A stretch of 38,563 nucleotides of DNA from Bacteroidota bacterium (GTDB lineage Bacteria; Bacteroidota; Bacteroidia; Flavobacteriales_E; Vicingaceae): the NCBI GenBank assembly GCA_016183805.1, contig JACPDX010000024.1:1-38563 (forward strand), in the 5' to 3' direction. Position numbers and translations under genes: made by a program. The notes beneath the pieces were generated by a model, which had not been told where the DNA came from, ran no database searches, and was given only the letters and a program-made list of their open reading frames with translations. This document shows, piece by piece, positions 32,290-38,563 of this stretch (positions within the stretch are counted from its first letter, which is position 1; each line of letters starts with the position of its first letter).

Positions 32290-33429
32290 TTACTTCAACA
32301 CAGCTCTTGAAATCACAATTTTTTGAACTTCTGTAGTTCCTTCATAAATTTGAGTGATTTTTGCATCCCTCATCATTCTTTCCACATGATATTCTTTAAC
32401 AAAGCCATATCCACCATGAACTTGAACTGCCTCTGTAGTAACCCACATGGCTGTTTTCGAAGCAAATACTTTAGCCATTGCCCCTTCTTTATCAAAATTT
32501 TGTTTTTGATCTTTTAACCACGCTGCTTTTAAACACAATAAACGTGAAGCTTCAATTTCAGTAGCCATATCAGCTAATTTAAACGCAATGGCTTGATGAT
32601 TACAAATAGGTGTGCCAAAAGCTTCTCTTTCTTTAGAATAAGCCAAAGCTAACTCATAAGCACCCGATGCAATACCTAATGCTTGCGAGGCAATACCTAT
32701 CCTACCACCGGATAACACACTCATCGCAAACTTAAATCCGAAACCGTCTTCTCCTATTCTATTTGCTTTAGGAACTTTTACATCATTAAACATTAATGTA
32801 TGAGTGTCAGAAGCTCTTATACCCATTTTATTTTCTTTTGCTCCAACAATGAAACCTTCCATACCTTTTTCAACAATAAAAGCATTAATGCCTTTGTGCC
32901 CCAATTCCGGATTAGTTTGAGCAATTACTATACAAAAAGAAGATGAACCTCCGTTAGTTATCCAATTTTTAGTTCCGTTCAATATGTAGTAATCGCCTTT
33001 ATCAATTGCAGTAGTTCTTTGTGATGTAGCATCTGAGCCTGCTTCGGGTTCAGATAAACAAAATGCTCCAATTTTCTCCCCTTTGGCACAAGGAACTAAA
33101 TATTTTTGTTTTTGCTCTTCTGTACCGTATTTTTCTACTCCCCAACAAAACAAAGAATTGTTTACAGACATTACAACAGAACAAGAAGCATCTACTTTAC
33201 TAATTTCTTCCATTGCCAAAACGTAAGAAATAGTATCCATGCCGCCACCTCCATATTTTGGGTCAACCATCATACCTAAAAAACCTAATTCTCCAAGTTG
33301 TTTGATTTCTTCAGTCGGAAATTTTTGTTTTTCATCTCTTTCAATTACCCCTGGTTTTAGTACGTTTTGAGCAAAATCTCTTGCGGCATCTCTAACTGCA
33401 ATATGTTCTTCTGTAAATTCTATGTTCAT
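32290..33429 (-). CDS. Acyl-CoA dehydrogenase
   Basis: This 379-residue FAD enzyme of acyl-CoA oxidation (short or branched-chain class) is complete. The start is taken as ATG at 33429 (MNIEFTEEHIAV), not the upstream in-frame ATG at 33462: the promoter -7 box covers 33460-33467, so the upstream codon would not be transcribed. Family motifs are 'GAFCLSEPEAGSDATSQRT' (about 124-142), 'NGTKNWITNGGSS', and the catalytic Glu in 'ITQIYEGTTEVQK' near the C-terminus. Substrate specificity cannot be read from sequence alone. A second family member begins at 38218. Confidence 0.94.
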   Translation of the reverse strand: MNIEFTEEHIAVRDAARDFAQNVLKPGVIERDEKQKFPTEEIKQLGELGFLGMMVDPKYGGGGMDTISYVLAMEEISKVDASCSVVMSVNNSLFCWGVEKYGTEEQKQKYLVPCAKGEKIGAFCLSEPEAGSDATSQRTTAIDKGDYYILNGTKNWITNGGSSSFCIVIAQTNPELGHKGINAFIVEKGMEGFIVGAKENKMGIRASDTHTLMFNDVKVPKANRIGEDGFGFKFAMSVLSGGRIGIASQALGIASGAYELALAYSKEREAFGTPICNHQAIAFKLADMATEIEASRLLCLKAAWLKDQKQNFDKEGAMAKVFASKTAMWVTTEAVQVHGGYGFVKEYHVERMMRDAKITQIYEGTTEVQKIVISRAVLK

Positions 33430-33443
33430 GTGTTTAAATTTTA

Positions 33444-33451
33444 TATTTTTG
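33444..33451 (+). promoter_or_regulatory. -7 box of anmK
   Basis: TATTTTTG matches TAnnTTTG. No convincing -33 TTG is seen. It overlaps the leader of the divergent dehydrogenase, so the two promoters face each other across about 10 bp. Confidence 0.4.
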
Positions 33452-33459
33452 ACGGAGTG

Positions 33460-33489
33460 CAAATTTAATTCTTTAATTCAAAAATTCAA
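33460..33489 (-). promoter_or_regulatory. Promoter of the acyl-CoA dehydrogenase gene
   Basis: On the minus strand TTG (plus 33487-33489), a 19-nt spacer, then TAAATTTG (plus 33460-33467). The initial transcribed region, CACTCCGTC, resembles that of rpmG (CAGTCCGTA). Confidence 0.75.
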
Positions 33490-33494
33490 ATTTT

Positions 33495-34565
33495 ATGGAA
33501 ACTTATCGTGTTATTGGTATAATGTCTGGAACATCATTGGATGGAATTGACATAGCCTTATGCGATTTTGTAAAAAATGATTCTACTACATGGAATTTTG
33601 ATATAATTAAAACCAAAACTATTCCTTATACTAGTGTTTTAAAAGAAAAATTAAGCGATGCTTTAAATTTTTCAGGAATTGATTTAATGCTCTTAAATAA
33701 TGAATTAGGAAGTTTAATAGGACAATCCATCAATAATTTTATCGATGAATTTAACTTGGATAAAAAAACAATAGATTTTATTTCATCACATGGTCATACC
33801 GTTTTCCACCAACCGAATAAAAATTTAACCACACAAATTGGAAATGGAGCAAATATCTCATCCATTACCAAAATCCCTGTTGTTTGTGATTTCAGAAGTG
33901 TAGATGTTTCATTAAATGGTAATGGGGCACCATTAGTTCCTATAGGTGATAAAATGTTGTTTCCACAATACGATTATTGTGTTAATTTAGGTGGAATTGC
34001 AAATATTTCCTACCAAGAACACAATCAAACCCTTGCTTTTGATATTTGCCCAGTAAATATAGTGTTGAATAAATTAGTTGGTGAGTTCGATTTGAATTTT
34101 GATAATGGCGGGCAACTTGCAAAAAAAGGTAAAATCAATGCTCTATTATTAAACGAACTAAACGAATTAGCTTATTATAAGTTAGCTCCACCTAAATCTT
34201 TAGGAATCGAATGGATTAATCAAGAGCTATTTCCCATTATAAATAAATACAATATCGAGGTATTAGATAAACTTCGAACATTTGTTGAACATATAGCTGC
34301 CCAACTATCAAAAGTCATCAAAAAAAATAAAAATAAAGTTCTTTTTACCGGAGGTGGAGTTTATAACAAATTTCTAATGGATAGAATTTCTAATCTTTCA
34401 ACCGCTGAAATCATCATTCCATCAAAAGAAATTATTGAATTTAAAGAAGCTTTAATTTTTGCGTTTTTGGGTGTTTTACGTTATCGCAACGAAACCAACT
34501 GCCTATCTTCTGTAACAGGTGCAGAATTGGATAGCATTGGTGGATGCATTTATTCCGCCAGTTAA
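33495..34565 (+). CDS. anmK: Anhydro-N-acetylmuramic acid kinase
   Basis: This 356-residue kinase converts 1,6-anhydro-MurNAc to MurNAc-6-phosphate in recycling of cell-wall material. Typical motifs are 'GIMSGTSLDGIDIALCDF' (about 8-25), 'SSHGHTVFHQP', 'IPVVCDFRSVDVSLNGNGAP', 'NLGGIANISY' and 'VLFTGGGVYNKF'. It is full length. It starts 33 nt from the divergent promoter of the dehydrogenase. Confidence 0.95.
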   Translation: METYRVIGIMSGTSLDGIDIALCDFVKNDSTTWNFDIIKTKTIPYTSVLKEKLSDALNFSGIDLMLLNNELGSLIGQSINNFIDEFNLDKKTIDFISSHGHTVFHQPNKNLTTQIGNGANISSITKIPVVCDFRSVDVSLNGNGAPLVPIGDKMLFPQYDYCVNLGGIANISYQEHNQTLAFDICPVNIVLNKLVGEFDLNFDNGGQLAKKGKINALLLNELNELAYYKLAPPKSLGIEWINQELFPIINKYNIEVLDKLRTFVEHIAAQLSKVIKKNKNKVLFTGGGVYNKFLMDRISNLSTAEIIIPSKEIIEFKEALIFAFLGVLRYRNETNCLSSVTGAELDSIGGCIYSAS

Positions 34566-34599
34566 CGTGTTGATTTTTTTTATATTGGTAAAGTTTATT

Positions 34600-34607
34600 T
34601 ATATTTG
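34600..34607 (+). promoter_or_regulatory. -7 box of the sodium symporter gene
   Basis: TATATTTG matches the consensus. Candidate -33 TTGs (34570 and 34585) are at non-standard distances (27 and 12 nt). Confidence 0.45.
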
Positions 34608-34628
34608 AACCAATAAAAAAATAAACAT

Positions 34629-34689
34629 GTTTATAAAGTTAGGAGTTTAGAAGGTTAGATAATAGTCTCTAAACTTTAAACTTATAAAC
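34629..34689 (+). other. Long imperfect hairpin in the 5' leader of the sodium symporter gene
   Basis: GTTTATAAAGTT..GGAGTTTAG and CTAAACTTTAAACTTATAAAC form a stem of about 20 pairs with a few mismatches. It ends 14 nt before the ATG at 34704. The sequence is made of repeated words such as 'TTTAGA' and 'CTAAACT'. Confidence 0.5.
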
Positions 34690-34703
34690 TCTAAACTATA
34701 TAA

Positions 34704-36284
34704 ATGACTCAAGAAAAAGAAGCATGGGGTTCGAGAATTGGACTCATTTTAGCAATGGCCGGAAACGCTGTTGGATTAGGTAATTTTTTAAGATTTCCTG
34801 CACAAGCTGTTCAAAATGGTGGTGGTGCTTTTATCATTCCTTATTTAATTTGTTTTTTATTGATGGGATTACCTCTACTTTTTGTAGAATGGTCGAGTGG
34901 TCGGTTTGGTGGAAAATTTGGCCATCATAGTACTCCTTTTATTTTAGATTCGATGGATAAAAGAAAATTCTGGAAATACATCGGTGTTTTCGGAATTTTT
35001 ACCAACGTAGCTGTTGCCTCCTATTATTGTTACTTAGAATCGTGGACTTTATCATGGGTTTGGCATTCCATTTCCGGAACATTTACGGGAAAAAGTCAAG
35101 TAGAAGTTGCTGAATTTTTTGGAAATTATGTAGGATTATCAACTATTGAACCTATTATTTTTTGGTTAATCTGTTTGGTTTTAAACACATGGATTCTATC
35201 GAAAGGATTAAGTGGTGGTGTTGAAAAAGCAGCAAAAATAGGAATGCCTTTACTGTTAATATTTGGTGCATTTTTAGCATTTAAAGCCATTACCTTAAAA
35301 GAAGGTGTTCATGGGGCTGTTAATCCGGGCACTTTGGGTCTAAATTTCTTGTGGACACCACAATTTGAATCCATTTGGTCAATGAAAGTTTGGTTAGCCG
35401 CAGCCGGTCAAGTGTTTTTTACACTCTCATTAGGGATGGGTTCAATTCAATGTTATGCTTCTTACATCAAAAAGAAAGATGATATTGCATTGAATGCCAT
35501 GAGTGCAGGTTGGATGAATGGTTTTGTTGAAATAGTTTTAGGTTCAGCTATTCTAATTCCTATTGCAATTGGTTATTTAGGAATAGATCAGGTGGTAGAA
35601 ATGACCAAAACTGGAGGCTTAGGTCTTGGTTTTAAAACCTTGCCATATTTATTTGAACAATGGGGAGGTATCTTAGCGATTGTTTCCGGTGTCGCATGGT
35701 TTGGTTTATTATTTTTTGCAGGAATAACTTCTTCTTTGGCTATGGGAACTCCTGTAATGGGTTTTTTGCAAGACGAGTTTGGTTGGAAAAGAGGAAATTC
35801 TGCATTGGCATTTGGTGTAATTGTATTTTTATTAGGTTTACCAACAGTAGTATTTTTTAAATATGGTGTTTTCGATGAATATGATTATTGGGCAGGGACA
35901 GTTTCTTTAGTTGTTTTTGCTTTATTCGAAATTATCTTATTTGGATGGGTATTTGGCATGGAAAAAGGTTGGAAAGAAATAACAATGGGTGCCGACATAG
36001 TAGTTCCAACGATTTTTAAATTCATTATTAAGTTTGTTACCCCATTACTTTTAGGATTTGTGTTTATTATGAGTTTACCTGAGATATGGGATAAAATTTT
36101 AAATAAAGGTCTTTACGAAGCAATAGCAAAAACAACAGATTTAGCTGAAATAGCTAATTTAGAAACTACTATACTATTTGTAAATATTTCACGAGCTGGT
36201 TTGCTTCTACTGTGGTTGGGCATTGCATATTTAGTTTACTACGCATACAAGAAACGAATTAAAGAAGAACGATTTACCTCGTAA
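34704..36284 (+). CDS. SLC6/NSS-family sodium-dependent transporter
   Basis: This 526-residue inner-membrane symporter couples Na+ to uptake of an amino acid or similar solute. The N-terminal signature 'LAMAGNAVGLGNFLRFPAQA' (about 15-34) is the unwound TM1 region of this family, followed by 'NGGGAFIIPY'. About 11-12 hydrophobic segments are visible. 'FFTLSLGMGSIQCYASYIKK' (about 238-257) is the TM6 region. The substrate is unknown; a small MetS-like subunit gene follows 24 nt downstream, pointing to a methionine/alanine-type importer. Confidence 0.93.
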   Translation: MTQEKEAWGSRIGLILAMAGNAVGLGNFLRFPAQAVQNGGGAFIIPYLICFLLMGLPLLFVEWSSGRFGGKFGHHSTPFILDSMDKRKFWKYIGVFGIFTNVAVASYYCYLESWTLSWVWHSISGTFTGKSQVEVAEFFGNYVGLSTIEPIIFWLICLVLNTWILSKGLSGGVEKAAKIGMPLLLIFGAFLAFKAITLKEGVHGAVNPGTLGLNFLWTPQFESIWSMKVWLAAAGQVFFTLSLGMGSIQCYASYIKKKDDIALNAMSAGWMNGFVEIVLGSAILIPIAIGYLGIDQVVEMTKTGGLGLGFKTLPYLFEQWGGILAIVSGVAWFGLLFFAGITSSLAMGTPVMGFLQDEFGWKRGNSALAFGVIVFLLGLPTVVFFKYGVFDEYDYWAGTVSLVVFALFEIILFGWVFGMEKGWKEITMGADIVVPTIFKFIIKFVTPLLLGFVFIMSLPEIWDKILNKGLYEAIAKTTDLAEIANLETTILFVNISRAGLLLLWLGIAYLVYYAYKKRIKEERFTS

Positions 36285-36308
36285 ATTATTTTAATTAAAA
36301 ATTCACAC

Positions 36309-36455
36309 ATGAACACATCTGCATTAATAATGATGATTGCAACACAGGTAATCGTAACTTTTGTAACCGGATATTTCTTTGTTAGAGTTTTAAAAACTCC
36401 GCCAAAACCAGAGCCCGATTCTTATGAAGATAATGATGAGGAGATTAGAAATTAG
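36309..36455 (+). CDS. MetS-like small subunit of the sodium symporter
   Basis: This is a 48-residue protein: one transmembrane helix (about residues 5-27, 'LIMMIATQVIVTFVTGYFFV') and a short acidic, proline-containing tail ('TPPKPEPDSYEDNDEE'). Small subunits of this shape (MetS family) pair with NSS transporters such as MetP. The ATG at 36309 lies 24 nt after the symporter stop, so it is probably co-transcribed. It is easy to miss because of its size. Confidence 0.72.
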   Translation: MNTSALIMMIATQVIVTFVTGYFFVRVLKTPPKPEPDSYEDNDEEIRN

Positions 36456-36512
36456 AAATTTACGATTGGAGATTTTTGATTTACGACTAATGACCAATAA
36501 CCAATTGCAAAA
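36441..36512. repeat. Word-like low-complexity DNA before the HhH gene
   Basis: Repeated related words (attagaa, aatttacgatt, gatttacgact, accaataacca) fill the space from the end of the small subunit gene to the ATG at 36513. It overlaps the last codons of the small subunit. Confidence 0.45.
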
Positions 36513-37676
36513 ATGAATATCAAAGATTACTTTGCTTTTACCAAAGGTGAAAAAAGAGGTGTCGTTGTTCTTTTATCAATTATCGTTTTAATTACAGTTG
36601 GAATTCAATTTATCAAATTCTTTCGAATTAATGAGTTTACCGATTTTTCCAGATTCGATGCCGAAATATCACAATTTGAAAAAGAACGAGCTCAACAACA
36701 AAAAGAAGGTAGTTTATCAAAATTCAAAAAAAATGAGACTCCTCTACCTACCGAATTATTTGACTTTAATCCAAACACTATAGAAGATTCAAATTGGTTA
36801 AAATTAGGCTTTGCTTCTTGGCAAATAAAAACCATTAACAACTATAAATCTAAAGGTGGTGAATTCAGAATAAAATCGGATGTGGGTAAGATTTATGGGG
36901 TTTCAGATACTTTATATCAACTCCTCTACCCTTATATTTTGTTGCCAGAAGTTAAAGCCAGCCCGACTGAAAAATCGTTCGGGCGGGAAAATAAATTTGA
37001 TGATACTTTTAAAAAAGAAGCTACTAAAATAACCTATTTTAATTTTGACCCAAATACTATTTCTAAAGAACAATGGGGAAAGCTAGGATTTAAAGACTGG
37101 CAAATAAAAACTATTTTTAACTATAAAGAAAAAGGTGGCAAATGGAAAACCAAAGCTGATGTTAAAAAGATTTATGGTTTATCGGAAACGGATTACTACA
37201 AATTAGAGCCATTTGTCTTATTACCCGATGAAATTTCAAAACCGGAAACATCTGCAACTAAAAAAGATTACACCAAAAAAGTTAACATCAATACTGCTAA
37301 TGCAAAAGAGCTAACTAATTTAAAAGGAATTAGTTCTGAAAAATATGCTGAAATAATAGTAAAATATAGAACCGAATTAGGTGGATTTGTAAAAAAAGAA
37401 CAATTAAAAGAAGTTTGGAATTTAAAAATAGAAACCTATAATGAATTTGTAAATCAACTTGAATTAGGGGCTGTTTTACCTCAGCAACTAAATTTAAATA
37501 AAGCAACAGCAGAAGAATTAAAAGTACATCCATATATAGATTGGAACATGGCAAAAGCAATTATTGCCTACAAAAAAAGTCATGGGAATTTTAAAAATGT
37601 TGAAGACATTAAACAAATTCACTTGATAACTGACGAAATATATAGTAAAATTGCACCCTATTTAACCGTTAAATAA
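36513..37676 (+). CDS. Helix-hairpin-helix protein, membrane-anchored (ComEA-like)
   Basis: This 387-residue protein has an N-terminal membrane helix (about 15-37) and four helix-hairpin-helix repeats. The first two are alike ('FNPNTIEDSNWLKLGF', 'FDPNTISKEQWGKLGF', each with 'QIKTI.NYK.KGG'). The third ('VNINTANAKELTNLKGISS') is closest to ComEA, and the fourth is 'LNLNKATAEELKVHPYIDW'. HhH repeats bind DNA non-specifically, so a role in DNA uptake is possible but unproven. A palindromic GC-rich insert lies in the linker between the first two repeats. apt follows 3 nt after the stop. Confidence 0.85.
   Translation: MNIKDYFAFTKGEKRGVVVLLSIIVLITVGIQFIKFFRINEFTDFSRFDAEISQFEKERAQQQKEGSLSKFKKNETPLPTELFDFNPNTIEDSNWLKLGFASWQIKTINNYKSKGGEFRIKSDVGKIYGVSDTLYQLLYPYILLPEVKASPTEKSFGRENKFDDTFKKEATKITYFNFDPNTISKEQWGKLGFKDWQIKTIFNYKEKGGKWKTKADVKKIYGLSETDYYKLEPFVLLPDEISKPETSATKKDYTKKVNINTANAKELTNLKGISSEKYAEIIVKYRTELGGFVKKEQLKEVWNLKIETYNEFVNQLELGAVLPQQLNLNKATAEELKVHPYIDWNMAKAIIAYKKSHGNFKNVEDIKQIHLITDEIYSKIAPYLTVK
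36961..36984. repeat. GCCCGA/TCGGGC palindrome inside the HhH gene
   Basis: GCCCGA and TCGGGC flank a 12-nt loop. It lies in the linker between HhH repeats 1 and 2 and is the most GC-rich spot in the neighbourhood. It resembles the intergenic CCCGA/TCGGG element at 23102-23116. Confidence 0.5.
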
Positions 37677-37679
37677 AAT

Positions 37680-38207
37680 ATGATAAGTAATAAGCTAAAA
37701 GCAGTAATCCGAGATGTGCACGATTTTCCAAAATCCGGAATAATATTTAAAGACATTACCCCTATTCTATTGGACGCCAAACTTACCAAAGAGGTAGTTT
37801 CTGCTTTAGCAAAAGATACTGAACATTTGAACTTAAATGCTATTGTTGGTATCGAAAGCAGAGGGTTTTGGTTTGGTATTATGTTGGCAAACGAATTAGG
37901 CATCCCTTTTATTCCTATCCGTAAAAAAGGAAAATTACCATATAAAACATTATCCTATAAATACGATTTAGAATACGGTTCAGCCGAAGTTGAAGTGCAT
38001 GAAGATGCCATTCAAAAAAACTGGAATGTATTGGTTCATGATGATTTATTAGCAACCGGCGGGACAGCAAAAGCTGCAGCAGAACTAATCTTAATGCAAG
38101 GTGGAAGTGTTGCCGGGTTTAGCTTTGTTGTGGAGTTAGATTTCTTAGATGGAAGAGCAGAACTTTTGAAATACTCAAAAAATATAATTAGTTTAACAAA
38201 CTTTTAA
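37680..38207 (+). CDS. apt: Adenine phosphoribosyltransferase
   Basis: This 175-residue enzyme salvages adenine to AMP using PRPP. Visible are 'IRDVHDFPKSGIIFKDITPI' (about 10-29), 'IVGIESRGFWFG' (about 55-66), and the PRPP-binding loop 'NVLVHDDLLATGGTAKAAAE' (about 118-137). It is complete, with usual length. It starts 3 nt after the HhH gene and is followed after 10 nt by an acyl-CoA dehydrogenase gene on the same strand. Confidence 0.96.
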   Translation: MISNKLKAVIRDVHDFPKSGIIFKDITPILLDAKLTKEVVSALAKDTEHLNLNAIVGIESRGFWFGIMLANELGIPFIPIRKKGKLPYKTLSYKYDLEYGSAEVEVHEDAIQKNWNVLVHDDLLATGGTAKAAAELILMQGGSVAGFSFVVELDFLDGRAELLKYSKNIISLTNF

Positions 38208-38217
38208 AAAATTACAG

Positions 38218-38563
38218 ATGGATTTTAAATATACCGAAAATCAGTTGATGATTGCTGATATGATTAAAGAGTTTGGCGACAAAAATATTCGCCCAAAAAT
38301 GATGGAATGGGACAATGCTCAAACTTTTCCTGTTGAAGTATTTAAAAAACTAGGTGAACTAGGATTAATGGGTGCAGTTGTACCGCAAGAATATGGTGGT
38401 TCAGGCATGAGTTACAATGAATATGTAACCGTTGTTTCTGAAATTGCGAAAATCTGTGGTTCAATCGGGCTTTCAGTTGCAGCTCACAATTCTTTATGTA
38501 CTAATCATATCTTAATGTTTGGCAACGAAGAACAAAAAAAGAAATGGTTACCTAAACTGGCTA
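38218..38563 (+). CDS. Acyl-CoA dehydrogenase, N-terminal part
   Basis: This gene runs off the window, with 115 residues visible. It starts MDFKYTENQLMIADMIKEFG and includes 'FPVEVFKKLGELGLMGAVVP' and 'EYGGSGMSYNEYV', matching the N-terminal helical domain of the family. It is a paralogue of the gene at 32290. The start lies 10 nt after the apt stop, suggesting co-transcription. Confidence 0.9.
   Translation, partial: MDFKYTENQLMIADMIKEFGDKNIRPKMMEWDNAQTFPVEVFKKLGELGLMGAVVPQEYGGSGMSYNEYVTVVSEIAKICGSIGLSVAAHNSLCTNHILMFGNEEQKKKWLPKLA

Noticed and set aside
33430-33462. Longer N-terminus of the acyl-CoA dehydrogenase starting at 33462.
   Set aside because: The extra 11 residues do not fit the family, and the -7 box covers 33460-33467, so the codon lies outside the transcript.

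Overview
The window reads as AT-rich chromosomal DNA of a Bacteroidota bacterium, most likely in or near the Flavobacteriales. Evidence is the type IX secretion (T9SS) and gliding genes (porU, porV, a porP/sprF-family gene, gldJ), large secreted proteins with type A and type B T9SS sorting domains, -7 boxes of the Bacteroidota form TAnnTTTG, start codons preceded by A/T-rich DNA rather than Shine-Dalgarno sequences, a bacillithiol gene (bshC) and the small DUF4295 protein beside L33. I cannot name the genus.

Layout. 1-7422 holds secreted proteins: the 3' part of a giant repeat adhesin with a higher-order (3 x 228 bp) repeat, then two tandem paralogous choice-of-anchor B proteins on the minus strand. 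7531-11399 (minus) is guaA, a LysM plus periplasmic-binding-like protein and a LETM1-like protein. 11400-16563 (plus) holds two secreted proteins that share a ~190-residue domain. Each is preceded by the same promoter-hairpin-ATG arrangement, and this leader is the most unusual signal in the window. 16560-28234 (minus) is a housekeeping and secretion block: porU, porV, ispF, murB, rpmG, DUF4295, ftsY, a DUF1566-like gene, rimO and bshC. 28413-32255 (plus) is a PorP/SprF protein, gldJ and murF. 32290-38563 contains an acyl-CoA dehydrogenase (minus), then anmK, an SLC6-type sodium symporter with an overlooked 48-residue MetS-like small subunit, a helix-hairpin-helix protein, apt and the start of a second acyl-CoA dehydrogenase.

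How it fits together. PorV and PorU belong to the outer-membrane attachment complex that processes T9SS cargo; GldJ and PorP/SprF proteins serve gliding and T9SS. Five cargo proteins lie in the first 16.5 kb. The secretion genes sit between murB and murF. Terminators are visible after DUF4295, after gldJ and between murF and the convergent dehydrogenase. No intergenic stretch exceeds 300 bases. I saw no tRNA, rRNA, CRISPR array, insertion sequence or prophage.
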